From: Lutjanus erythropterus | Taxonomy: Eukaryota; Chordata; Actinopteri; Lutjaniformes; Lutjanidae | DNA: 64,000 nt | Direction of reading: 5' to 3' | Assembly: GCA_020091685.1 (NCBI GenBank) | Contig: CM034593.1 | Coordinates: 46,969,388-47,033,387 of the forward strand | In this document: positions 24,395 through 34,588 of the stretch, one piece after another | Position numbering within the stretch: position 1 is the stretch's first letter | How the letters are laid out: each line of letters begins with the position of its first letter | Translations under genes and position numbers: made by a program | Notes under the pieces: generated by a model | What the model saw: only the letters and a program-made list of their open reading frames with translations | Database searches by the model: none | What the model was told of the DNA's origin: nothing

Positions 24395-25200
24395 AATAGA
24401 ATGGAGGAGAATAAATCTTTATTGTCCACCAAGGTGGAAATTTGGCTCACCAAACACACGACTCAACAGTTATAAAAATCAATAAATAAACAAGCACACA
24501 GATAAAATTAAATACATAATAAACATTAACCATTAAACACTAAGAGCAGTTCATGTCAAGGCTGTGGTCCATATCCCATCAGTCACTTTGCAGAGTTAAA
24601 GCGATAGTTCACCCAAAAATGAAATTTCATTCAATATCTACTCTGCCCTGTGCTGATGTGAGGATGGCTGAAGATCTCCAGTTCACAAAACACTCCCGGA
24701 GCTTCAGCGGCTTACGGACACTTGGATTACACCACACGAGCATTATGGAGACATTTTGGGGGGGATTTTGCGTTCTTTTTTTACATTTTAAAACTGGTCA
24801 CCATTCACTTCAATTGTTCTGGATTTGGCTGCAACGCTGTTTTCCGCTGAAGCTCCGGGAGTGTTTTGTGAATTGGAGATATTGAATGAAATGAATGAAA
24901 TTTCATTTTTGGGTGAACTATTGCTTTAAGAACACTAATAGCATGAGGGATGAAGGATTCTTAAATACATTTTTAGTTTCCAGAGGGACTCTGAAGCGCC
25001 TCCCAGAGTTTAAAGGCTCAAACTGGCTGGAGAGAGGATGGGAGCGATGTGACAGGAGGCTCCTCGCCTTCTTCCTCATCCTCTCTGTAAAAAGTTGGAT
25101 CAAAGGCATCTGGGATTTGCCAGTTATCTTATTTGCATTTGACACAATCCTAGAAATGTTATTCTTAAGTCTGCAATTAAGGGCACATGAGTAAAGCATA
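24395..25200 (-). mobile_element. LINE 3' end with reverse-transcriptase C-terminus
   Basis: Read on the minus strand, 25199 down to 24935 encodes a tail with SHPLSSQFEPLNSGRRFRVP. This matches the ending typical of Rex1/L2-type fish LINE ORF2 proteins (SHPL, F, L-x-SGRR-x-R/G-VP). The 3' UTR follows down to 24395 and ends AATAAAGATTTATTC with ATTCT-type repeats. A TTAA MITE (24596-24929) interrupts it just after the coding end. The 5' part is missing. Family assignment is by eye. Confidence 0.65.
24596..24929. mobile_element. TTAA-flanked MITE, copy 2, nested in a LINE
   Basis: The left end TTAAAGCGATAGTTCACC and the right end read backwards TTAAAGCAATAGTTCACC both continue CAAAAATGAAAT. 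It is the same family as 1123-1596, with a shared interior (AAAACTGGTCACCATTCACT). It split the LINE at 24395-25200, so it is younger than that LINE. Confidence 0.85.
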
Positions 25201-25984
25201 AAGGTGGCATTAGAAATTCTTTGATTTCCAACTCTTACGACATTTATCCAAACACATATCTTTTTTGATTAAACATAAAACCATCACTTAGCCTAAAATG
25301 TGCAGAACAGATTATTAAATGATCTGCATTAACTTACACTTTTTACCAAGATATTTTTAAAATTAATCTGATCTAAATTATTAGTTTAAATTAAATCTGA
25401 CAGCCCGTAGATAGATATAGACATAGATAGGTTAAATGAACTGTCACTGCATTGCTTACTAATGTGTTGGATAAGTTACTGAAAATTAGATACTAGTTAC
25501 AGTTATTAGTTACTGCTCTCAAAAAGTTAGTGAATTACTAACTGAGTTGCTGCATTATAGAAGTTACATGTATGTTCTATCACAGCCAGTTAGCCACAAC
25601 TTTTCAGATGTATTTTTTTTAAAATTAGATTGTCCAAAAGTGGCGTGGCAGCAGGGGAAGCAAGGTAACGTTTAGGGGTGGCAACTGCCACCCTATGCCA
25701 CCCCTCTAGAGCCACCGCTGATTATATCTTATATCTTTTTTATTTTTTTATGACATTAGTTAGGCTTCTTTCAGGACCACATCTGTCCATTTGGGGGTCC
25801 ACATTAATATTTTACAATAACAGAAATATACATTTATACACATTAATAAGTTTCATACTCACAATGAGATTCAATACATAATATATAATATATATAATAT
25901 AATAATTAAGACACACAACAACTAACCCTAACTTGAAACTGTCTTAGCTCTATGTGATAATCTTATCTAAGAAGGAAATCAGCA
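25201..25984. other. Intergenic DNA, repeat fragments
   Basis: 25440-25570 is rich in AGTTACT/TTAGTTAC motifs like a common hAT-related fish repeat. 25640-25725 (GGGGTGGCAACTGCCACC) resembles a hAT end. Neither has identifiable borders. Confidence 0.4.
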
Positions 25985-26128
25985 TTAAATGTGCACTGCA
26001 AAATTTTTCATTGTGAATTTACAATAAATAATTGGATAAGTTTTGCATGACTTTCACAGTAAGAATTACAGCAATATACTGTGAAATATCCTCACAGCAA
26101 TTTACTGTAATTTTATATCTGTGATATT
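25985..26128. repeat. TACTGT/TTACAG repeat arm, left part
   Basis: Degenerate tandem units of TTACTGTAATTTTA and TACTGTGAAAT. It begins near CACTGCAAAA at 25994. The array resumes at 29073 after the hAT insertion, and a related array lies at 31925-32200. Confidence 0.7.
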
Positions 26129-26478
26129 TAGACTTGCACCGATAAATCGGCAGTGCTCGGAACCGGGCCGGTTTTCATGTGATTGGCTATGACCTGCGAC
26201 TGGCCGGTCAATCTAAAATTCGCCGGTCTAAAGCGCCGGTCAAATTCCCACCGCGCCGCGGCAGCAAAAAAAAAACACACACACACTAAGCATTTGCATT
26301 GCTTCTTCTTTCCGGTTATATGCTAACGCGTTGCAAAGTGTTTAGCAGTCCATGCACCCCCACACCCCCACAATGCCTCGTGGGATACGTCAGCCCTTAC
26401 ATCAGCCTGCCCAGGTCAATAACATCAGCAGCGCACAAACACGCACATGTGCAACTCACGGCTTTAGCGACCTACACC

Positions 26479-28582
26479 ATGTCAGCCGTATGGAATTTTT
26501 TTAAAGTGTGTGAGGAGGATAACAAGTTTGCAGTATGCAACACCTGCAAGGCTAAAATAGGGCGTGGAGGAACAACACCGAAAACGTTTGGTACGACTAA
26601 TCTCATCCGACACCTAAAACAACACCACCTTGCAGAGTCTGCTAAGTTTGAGGAGGCTAGCAAGAGCCAGGACAAGGGTAAACGCCACGCAGCTAAAACA
26701 AGTAGTGACAGTGAGCCATCCACAAGCCAGCAATCCATGTTTTCTTTTCTAAGCAAAGAAAGGTCAAAAGTAATTACAAAAAAGATAATGGAATTCATTG
26801 CTTTGGACGACCAGCCATTCAACGAAGTTGAAAACATGGGGTTCCGAAATCTCATTCACTGTCTGTCCCCAAGATATGATATCCCAAGTCGCCGGTATTT
26901 CTCAAATGTTGCGCTGCAAGAAATGTTTGAGGATGTGTCACACCACATTCGCAGCACCTTGCATGCCTGTAGAAACACACAGATCAGTTTTACAACTGAC
27001 CTCTGGACATCAAATGTAAGTCTTATGTCCATGCTTAGTCTTACGGCACAGTGGGTGGATGAGAATTTTGAATTACATCAAGTAATGCTTCAGTGCCAAG
27101 AGATGTCGGGGTCTCACACTGCCGCAAACCTGGCCACAGCATTGGAGGGAATGTTACAGCATTGGGAAATTGATAAGGCGAGGGTTCATGTTGTGATCAG
27201 AGACAACGGGAAAAACATGATCAAAGCCATGAAAGATGCAGATCTGCCGAGCTTGTCCTGCATGGCGCACACGTTACAGCTGGCAGTTAACGATGGTGTG
27301 TTTTCCCAACGAAGCGTCGCTGGCGCAGTTGCAACTGGGAGAAAAATTGTCGGACACTTTAAACACTCACCACTGGCCTACTCCCGACTGTATGATATCC
27401 AAGCACAGCTAGGTCAACCAAGGAAACGCCTGCAGCAAGATATCACCACGAGATGGAACAGTACCTTCTATATGCTGGAATCGCTGACTGAGCAGAGACT
27501 TGCGCTTGGGGCATACGCTGCGGAGCATGACGTACCGGCCACTCTGACAGCGCACCAGTGGGATTTGATTCAGAATGTTCTCACTCTCCTCGCCCCCTTC
27601 GAGGAGCTTACTAGGGAAATAAGCTCATCGGCCGCAACAGCTGCAGACGTCATCCCGTCAATCACTGTTCTTAAACGACTTTTGGAGAGAAGCGCAGATA
27701 TGGACCATGGAGTGGGCACAACAAAAACCACCTTGTTGGAGGCAGTAGAGAGAAGGTTTCAAAACATCGAGAAGGAGACTCTTTACACCTTGGCCACAGT
27801 TCTTGACCCGAGGTTGGTTGGTTATTTATTTATTTATTTTTTTATTTATTCATTCATTCATTCATTTATTTATTTATTTATTTTCTTATTTACTTATCCT
27901 ATTTATTCAGCGAATTTATTTAGATATAGCCAATTTATTCATGTATGCTTTAGATAAATTAATGAATGGATTTCACCTTTAGGCCTACATAACCTGTTAA
28001 TGTCTCAAAAATCGTTATAGTTGATTCATTTTGATATGATTACTTTATGGTTTATTTATTGCTTTGTGCCAAAGGTACAAGAATCGTTACTTCTCAAGTG
28101 AGCTGAAAGATCAAGTGCAACAGGACCTTCAGACTGCACTGCAGAAGGAGACCAGATCCACAGCCGTGGAACCTGCCACTGAGTCATCCACGGCCTCTGG
28201 ACCTCACCCAGGGGAAGCATCCGCAGCCAAAAGGCCATGCAGTTTGCTGCTTTCACTTCATGACGAAATCCTGAGGGAGACTACTGAGATGGAACAACAT
28301 CTGGCCAGCCCCTTGACTGTGCAGATACAGAGCTACCTGTCAGAGGCACCCATTGGCAGAGGAGAGAATCCATTGGCCTACTGGAGGATTAACAAAGAAC
28401 GTTTCCCTTCTCTGGTGCCACTTGCCCGAGCTTACCTCTCTGCACCGTGCACCAGCGTTGACAGTGAGCGCTTATTTAGCTTGGCCGGACGTGTGACAGA
28501 TGACAGGAGGAGCAGGCTATCGGGTGATAAAATACAAATGCTTCTGTTTGCCAAAAAAAACCTGCCATTAATGTACAAATAG
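26479..28582 (+). CDS. hAT-family transposase, BED-finger (ZBED1-like), two exons
   Basis: Nuclear cut-and-paste transposase of the surrounding element. Exons are 26479-27812 and 28075-28582; joining them restores DPR-YKNRYF and gives 613 residues, a normal length. BED zinc finger at residues 5-50: W5, C20-x2-C23, H45 and H49/H50. RNase H-like fold: D174 in FTTDLWTS, D242 in IRDNGKN, CMAH at 261-264, RW at 325-326. C-terminal hAT dimerisation region about 555-605, with the presumed third acidic residue E576 in VDSERLFSLAG. The three catalytic acids are inferred from the hAT family. An in-frame upstream ATG at 26299 would add 60 residues with no domain; I prefer 26479 because the BED finger follows at once, as is usual. 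No frameshift or stop is seen, so it may be active or recently active. Confidence 0.92.
27813..28074 (+). other. Intron of the hAT transposase with (TTTA/TTCA)n run
   Basis: GT at 27813 and AG at 28073-28074 bound 262 AT-rich bases. Removing them restores the conserved reading frame across DPRYK. A TTTA/TTCA microsatellite fills about 27823-27885. Without splicing the first frame runs into it and stops at 27957, giving a 552-codon artefact. Confidence 0.88.
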
Positions 28583-29072
28583 CCTAGTCACGAGTGTGAC
28601 CATAACAACAATATGGGCACTCACGTTTCTTACCATTCCAAGTTAATTCCATGTGTGTTGACTGTCAAATATCTTAATGCCAAATAGGCCTGTTTATTTT
28701 AGTTTTAAGTTATTTATTCTAGGCCTACACTGCTAATAAACGCACCTGTTTTCATAGTTCAAAGTTCATAGTTCTGCACTTTGTAGATTTTTTTTATTTA
28801 TTATGCATTTTTTACTTTATTTTAATACTGCACCTTAAGTTGTGAACAAGAAGGAAAATGATTCTTAACCTGTCACAGTTTGTTTGACATGATTATTGAA
28901 AAGCTGGTCATATCTTGGTTAAAATGTTCCAATAAAGGAAAGTTAGAAAAATTTGCAATATCTTGTGTGCTGTAAAGTGGTTTGGAAAAAATCAAATCGG
29001 TATCGGCCATCCAAACACTCTGCAAATCGGAAATCGGTATCGGCCCAGAAAATTGTAATCGGTGCAAGTCTA

Positions 29073-29390
29073 GTGATATTACAATGCATTGTTGTAAAAG
29101 CACAACTGAACACTGTAACTTTACAGCTTCAATGACAAAGCAATTACTGTGATATTACAGTACATTACTGGGGAATTACAACCTTTTGCTGTACATCATT
29201 ACAACAAGGCCCTGTACTTTTACATTGTGTACTGTGAAAGTAATGTACAAGTTGACAATAATTTACTGTGAATTTACAATGTATACTGTGGAAGTCATGC
29301 TAAAATTGTCCAGTAATTTACTGTAAAAGTAATGCAGATGAAGCTTCCATTTACTGTGAATTTACAATCATTGTAAACAAACAACTCTGA
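29073..29390. repeat. TACTGT/TTACAG repeat arm, right of the hAT
   Basis: Continues the array interrupted at 26128: units such as TTACTGTGATATTACAGTAC, TTTACTGTGAATTTACAAT and TTTACTGTAAAAGTAATG. Many are short palindromes. The hAT target GTGATATT is itself part of such a unit. Confidence 0.75.
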
Positions 29391-29838
29391 GGTAAAGTCA
29401 ATGTTAGCCCAATGGCATATTTAATAACAAATAAATATTGTACAGCAGTACAGTACAATATGTACAGCAGATGTCAAGAACTTCAAGAATTCAAGAAATT
29501 CAACTTTCTAGTCATAAAAGCCATCTTAAAATGCAGAAAATGCAGAGAAATTGTGCAAACTTGCAATTCAACTACCTGTCTCACAATTCAACTATTTAAC
29601 TAGCTGTGTCACAAAAACAGTAATGGGCAGGATGGGAATAAGGCCTTCATGGCAAGATAAGAGAGGAAGGGAGAGAGCGATGAAGGGATGTCGTAAAGGG
29701 GTCAGGCCCTCCTCTCAGTCTCAAACATTATAACAACAGCGTTGTGTAAAAATCTTGTAGTGCAAAGTTGTCTTAAAAAATTACATAAAGAACTAGGCTA
29801 CTCAAAACTGAGCCTGACAACTACTGCTGCAAAAAAAA

Positions 29839-29953
29839 CTATGATGCCCACTCAAAGTCAATAAGTTTCCTCAAAAGGGTGCTCACATGAGGGTTCATTG
29901 TTGTCCGCTTCTTGGTCTTTGAGCCTCTTTCAGGATTGATGCCCAGGAAGCAC
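29839..29953 (-). CDS. Terminal exon of the SAMD3-like gene copy
   Basis: Acceptor TTAACAG precedes 29953. 38 codons including the stop TAG at 29839-29841. Begins in phase 2 and completes the Arg codon of FIQR. Encodes CFLGINPERGSKTKKR and ends in RKLIDFEWAS. Confidence 0.6.
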
Positions 29954-30576
29954 CTGTTAATAAGCAAAGATAGTTTCAGTTTTAAACAGACTTACAGTAT
30001 GTATTGCAGGCAACATTTATCAAGGTGTTCACCTGTACTTTTTCCCACATCAAACCCTGATAGATTTATAATCCAAACTTGTTAGATCTTCCTGTCACCA
30101 TAATTTTTTTTAGCCAAGTGGTTGATGAGAGGCCCTATCAACGTGCGCCGCCACTGAAATGCTTCTTCACGCAATTGACCAGTTGGTAAATTAAACCAAA
30201 CCCTGTTGAAAGTATGACAAACACATCCTTTTCAATTAAGGGTCTGAGAGCATTTTGTTCTGCTTTTAAAGAAAATTTCCTCTACTTCATTCAATACATT
30301 CGCATTTTGCAATAGACGTTTCGAAATCACATAGCCTGCCCCAAAACAGAATAAACAGCTGTGATTTGACCAGCAGGTATTTGTCAGCATAACGTGTAGA
30401 TACCCATACTGATCTGCAGAGCGAAATTGAATATGAGTTTGCGAGATCAGTCTAGTCTCACCAGGCTAGCCTCAGGTACCTTGTTTGTCAGCATTTTAGA
30501 CCTCAAGACAATCATTGAGTTGGAAGCCTGTACTATAATGTGAATTACAAGATTAAATGTGATCTTTATAAAATAC

Positions 30577-30742
30577 CTTTGAATGAACTCCAGCGTCGAT
30601 GATCCAGCGGCAGGATACTCAAGGTTGAAGACGTAATAGCTGCTGAAGAAAGCAGCTACTCTGTGTAAAAAGAAAGGGTGTGGGCCCATCACGACATGTC
30701 CCTCGATGGATATAAGCCATCCAGAGGGCTTCATCATGTCAC
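30577..30742 (-). CDS. Internal exon of the SAMD3-like gene copy
   Basis: Acceptor CATTTCAG, donor AAAG|GTATTT. 166 bases encode GDMMKPSGWLISIEGHVV, then hydrophobic FFLHRVAAFFSSYYVFNLEY, then TLEFIQ. Phases agree with both neighbours. Confidence 0.65.
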
Positions 30743-30926
30743 CTGAAATGAACAGATACAACATTATGTGTTATGAGCACTTTGCGATCTGCTTCAGATA
30801 AAAAGGGCTATACAAATGTAATTCTTATTATAATTATAATTATTATTTATTGTGGTCATGTAGATTTCTAGAATGAAAACAAAATAATGAGTTAGAAATG
30901 TCGATACTAGATCAAAGTAACATTAC

Positions 30927-30993
30927 CTTGAATGATCAAGCAGGGGGTGCTGGGGAGTTCTGCAGTATTGACGTCCACAGCAGTGGCACATGG
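30927..30993 (-). CDS. Internal exon of the SAMD3-like gene copy
   Basis: Acceptor GTTACAG, donor CAAG|GTAATG. 67 bases encode PCATAVDVNTAELPS then PCLIIQ, ending in phase 1 to match the next exon. Confidence 0.6.
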
Positions 30994-31138
30994 CTGTAAC
31001 ATAGTAACACACAATAGCATGGATTTAGGATAAAGGATAAATATTATTCATTGGTCAGAGGTAGTAAATCATACAAGGTAAATGTTGATAATGTAATCAC
31101 TCATTTTGCATTTTAAATATTTGAATAAAAAATCTTAC

Positions 31139-31298
31139 ATCAACTTCAAGCATCAAACTCTCTTTCGGTTCTTTGAAGTACAACATGAGGAGCAGCAGGA
31201 TGCAGGCAGCCTTGTCAGAGTCTGGATCATAGCAGGCCAGAACATCACGGATCTTGGGGTTGTCCAGTGTTGCACAGTAATCCAGGATGCATCAGTGG
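31139..31298 (-). CDS. Upstream exon of the SAMD3-like gene copy
   Basis: Donor GTTGAT|GTAAG at 31139. The frame that fits downstream reads CILDYCATLDNPKIRDVL, then DSDKAACILLLLMLYF and EPKESLMLEVD. Going upstream, a TGA at 31292-31294 stops this frame before either acceptor (CTGCAG at 31299 or TGTCAG at 31305). This is probable decay or an unmodelled exon edge. Confidence 0.5.
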
Positions 31299-31924
31299 CT
31301 GCAGCTGACAGACAGCTAACGGCGGTAGCTAAGCTAACGGAAGAAGCAAAGCAAAACATTAGGACGTCAGCTGTTAAAACCCTCCCGTTGTCGAACACGA
31401 CATGAGACTTACTTACTCCAGTTAGCTCAATCACGTTGTAACTAAGTTATCCGCTGGAAAAATATTTTTTCATGGACCGTTTGAATCACTAAGTTATTAA
31501 AGTTAAACAGCTAACTGTTAGCCCGGCTAATCTATGATAACCTTGACTAATTGCAAAAATGTGCACACATAACTAGTAATGTTTGTCCCATCATTGGTTT
31601 TATAAACTTTACAAACACTAGATTTGTATAAACGGTGATAGTGACATGAAAAATTATACCGAAACTCTAGTCATTACTAACATTACTACTATTAGCAAAT
31701 GCTGTAAGAGAACTTTCAACAATTTCGGGCACTTGCTTACAAAATATGAACTGTGTCATGCGATAAACGTTCATTTGAAAGTAAATATTATTATCATATT
31801 AAAATAACATGGGTGTAAGTGCTACAAACATGCATGCTGCTCACCTTCTCCATTCAGCCTGGAAGAGAAGAGGGACATGGCGCCTTCAGTTCAAAACAGT
31901 AGTTTGGTTATGTCATGTGACTTC

Positions 31925-32200
31925 CCAGGGCATATTTCAATACAATATTTCACTGTAATAATACTGTTTAATGCTGTGAAATCCTTGCATTTTTTACTGT
32001 GTTGCTGTGATATTACAGACCTTGTTGTGATATAAAAGTAGGTTTTAGATTGCAGGATTTTACTGTAAAATAAGAGTTAAATGCTGTAAAATCCAAGGAT
32101 ACTGTAGTTTTTACAGGTATTCATTGGGATATTACAGGGAAACTTAATTACAACAAGGTACTGTAAAATAATACTGTTAATTATTGTGAAATGCTGGTAA
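31925..32200. repeat. TACTGT/TTACAG repeat arm, right side
   Basis: Units such as TTTCACTGTAATAATACTGT, TTTTACTGTAAAATAAGAGT and GGGATATTACAGGG. It ends near 32200 and starts within about 60 bases of the candidate ATG of the gene copy. With 25985-26128/29073-29390 it brackets that gene. Confidence 0.7.
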
Positions 32201-32609
32201 ACTCCATCATCCAGAGCCACTTTGACCCAGAAACACATCCTGAGCCCTCTGCATGACCACGCAAACATGTGACTCATTTTGATGGAACTCAACACAAACA
32301 CACAAATAAAAATGGGATCTCAATGTCCATAAGACATCTTTGAGAACAGAAAACAAAAGTCATGTTCGTGTTCGTGTTCGTTGTGTGTGTTGTGTTGCTG
32401 TATGAAACTAAAAAACTTTATCATGAATTCAATGAACAAAACAATTTCAAGTTTTCATTTCAGATTAAATGATTTAAATGTTTCAGTTTCTGTTCTTCAC
32501 TATTTCCTTGAACCAGTGATGCCAATCAAATGATTTTTGTTCTGTACAAAACTGTAAAAGTAAATGTGTTTTCAGTCCACATTTTTAATAGAGGCCAAGC
32601 ACGTACACA

Positions 32610-32686
<77 letters not shown>

Positions 32687-32794
32687 TTGTGTTATCTAAG
32701 CAGCTAACACACCCACTACACCCATTTCCCTCCTATATGCTCGCATTCTCTCCCTCCATCTCTCTCTCTCTCCCTCTCACAGACACATGCACAT

Positions 32795-32832
<38 letters not shown>

Positions 32833-32948
32833 ACAGGTCATAAGTCAAAATGGGTTTGAATGGCAGGAAGGGAGTGGGATTGTTAATACTGGACTTCACT
32901 GTAATATATGGTGTGAACTGCTTTCTGTGCCACCGAGTCTTATCGCCA

Positions 32949-33033
<85 letters not shown>

Positions 33034-33526
33034 GTGTGTGCCAACATCTTATCTTCTCATCAGCTGGGTAGCTCCGTTACCTTCCTTCCCTGTTAAAGAG
33101 GGGATTGAGGTGTGTTTAAGTCCCACTTTTTCTTCCTGGAGACTAAAGCAAAAACAAACAAAAATACTGAAGGAATTCAATTTATTAAAAAAAAGGAAAC
33201 ATGCTCAAGTTAAAGATAAAATTTGTAATATATTTACTGTACAAAATTAATGCTGAGTTTTCGATCAATGAGTGTCTATTTATGAGTTCTAACAAACTGT
33301 TAATAATCTTGTAGAAAGTGTAAATGTTCATAACGTTAATGGATTTTGGCATCCTCCAGAGTGTGTTATTTCAGAGCAGTGGGCTTTTGTTTTCAGGATA
33401 ACAGGCTGAACATTGACAGACAACTGACAGTTACAGCTGATCAACTTACAGCGGAGGACTCCCCCTCACTTTTTATGGTCAGTTTTCAAGGTTGCGTACA
33501 ACCTGCACTGCAGAGCTCCTGCAGAG
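32201..33526. other. Microsatellite-rich intergenic DNA
   Basis: CA runs at about 32608-32684, 32797-32834 and 32999-33032. A CT run at about 32949-32998 directly abuts the last CA run. Frames over these runs are His/Thr or Ser/Leu repeats and are not genes. Confidence 0.85.
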
Positions 33527-33904
33527 CAGGGGCGGGTCCAGAGTATTTCCTGGTGAGGGGCACAGGGGGTAACAACAGTGAATCTAGGGGGGGCACCCAA
33601 AAGTAACAAAAATGAAGGCTGCCAATAACATCTCTCTTTAATATTTTGATTGTTAGGTACAAACAACTACTTTCTTTTGATTGCACAGTTACACACTGTT
33701 TATGTCTTCATCTTGCTTTTGTTGGCTGCATTAAATCTTTCACCCTGTAAGGAAGATGCCTATGACCTTTTCATTTTCCACTGTCGGTGTCAACATTAAA
33801 ATTACAATCAATCAATAATCAACTTTATGTTGTAAACAAGAAGTCTTAGCAGAATAAGCAACACAATAAATTCTCATAATGGACAGTCATATCTTATACT
33901 GTTA

Positions 33905-34550
33905 CCCAGCAGTCAGAGCTCAGCTCTGTTCAGTAAACATCTCAGTGTTTTGTGTAACAGTCAATCAATATATGCAGAATAACCAGAACAAACATTATTC
34001 AAATTATAATGGTGAAAATGAGAACAATAACTACAATATGTCACACTATTTTCTTTATTTACTACACAGAACACTAGAATGTTTGCTGGGCAGAGTTGAT
34101 TAACAGCCTTAGTCAGAAATTAATGTTTATAGGTCTGTACAGTGAACATATTACTGTTTTGTGTAGTAATCAGTTTTAAGGTGTAAGCACCACTTGAATT
34201 CTCACAATGAAAGAACAACAGTGCCCTATACCTTTAATCAGTAGTTAGTTCTGAGCTCTAGTCTGTGCAATAAAAATCTCAGTGTTTTGTGTAGTTATCA
34301 GTTTTAATAAGATTAAGCACTATCACCACAATGAAATTGAGAACAGTAACAATGTTATACTTAACATCAGTAGTTAGTGCTCAGCTTTGTACCATAAACA
34401 TCTCAGTGCAGTGTGTAGTAATCAGTCTTAAGAAGAATAATTCACCACTGCCTCTCAAATTCTAACAGTGAAATTGACAACAATAACAATATTCTATACT
34501 CGAAATCAGTAGTTAGTGCTCAGTTCTGTACACTGTGTACTGTATCATAA
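33905..34550. repeat. Diverged tandem repeat in the hAT 3' region
   Basis: About five units of roughly 110-150 bases, each with ATCAGTAGTTAGTGCTCAG, ACATCTCAGTGTTTTGTGTA and TAATCAGTTTTAAG variants, then AATGAAATTGACAACAATA. Spacing varies through indels. Confidence 0.75.
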
Positions 34551-34588
34551 TCAGAACCACTCAAAGTCTCAAAAAAGTTTCAAAATTC

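Larger units (their letters stand above)
26129..29072 (+). mobile_element. Complete hAT/ZBED transposon, 2944 bp
   Basis: Both ends carry the same 15-base inverted repeat TAGACTTGCACCGAT. The octamer GTGATATT flanks it exactly on both sides (26121-26128, 29073-29080). Subterminal repeats are present: GCCGGTC motifs on the left (about 26198-26245) and ATCGGTATCGGCC twice on the right (28997 and 29035 regions). Inside is one transposase gene with an intron, no stop and no frameshift. It landed inside an older TACTGT/TTACAG repeat. Every structural part of an autonomous hAT element is here. Confidence 0.95.
29839..31878 (-). pseudogene. Multi-exon gene copy, SAMD3-like C-terminal family
   Basis: Minus-strand exons with GT/AG borders and matching phases: 31139-31291 or longer (LDYCATLDNPKIRDVLACYD), 30927-30993 (AVDVNTAELPSTPCLIIQ), 30577-30742 (GWLISIEGHVVMGPHPFF ... 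FNLEYPAAGSSTLEFIQR) and 29839-29953 (CFLGINPERGSK ... LLRKLIDFEWAS, stop). They join without gaps. The pattern LEYP-TLEFIQR-INPERG is familiar from uncharacterised teleost proteins annotated SAMD3-like; the function of that region is unknown to me. A possible first exon, 31845-31878, starts ATG in a good context and reads MSLFSSRLNGE before GTGAGC. Its phase does not fit the next exon, which carries an in-frame TGA at 31292-31294 just upstream of the readable part. Either an exon is missing from my model or the copy is broken. It lies entirely between TACTGT repeat arms. Confidence 0.5.

Noticed and set aside
26299..27957. A 552-codon single-exon transposase frame
   Set aside because: Its last part translates the intron microsatellite, and its first 60 codons precede the BED finger without any domain. 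The spliced 613-residue model explains the conserved C-terminus.
25994..32200. A defined CACTA/EnSpm transposon using CACTG ends
   Set aside because: I found no matching right end CAGTG with a 3-bp duplication near the right arm, so only the arms are reported.
32530..33250. His/Thr- and Ser/Leu-repeat proteins
   Set aside because: Translations of CA and CT microsatellites.
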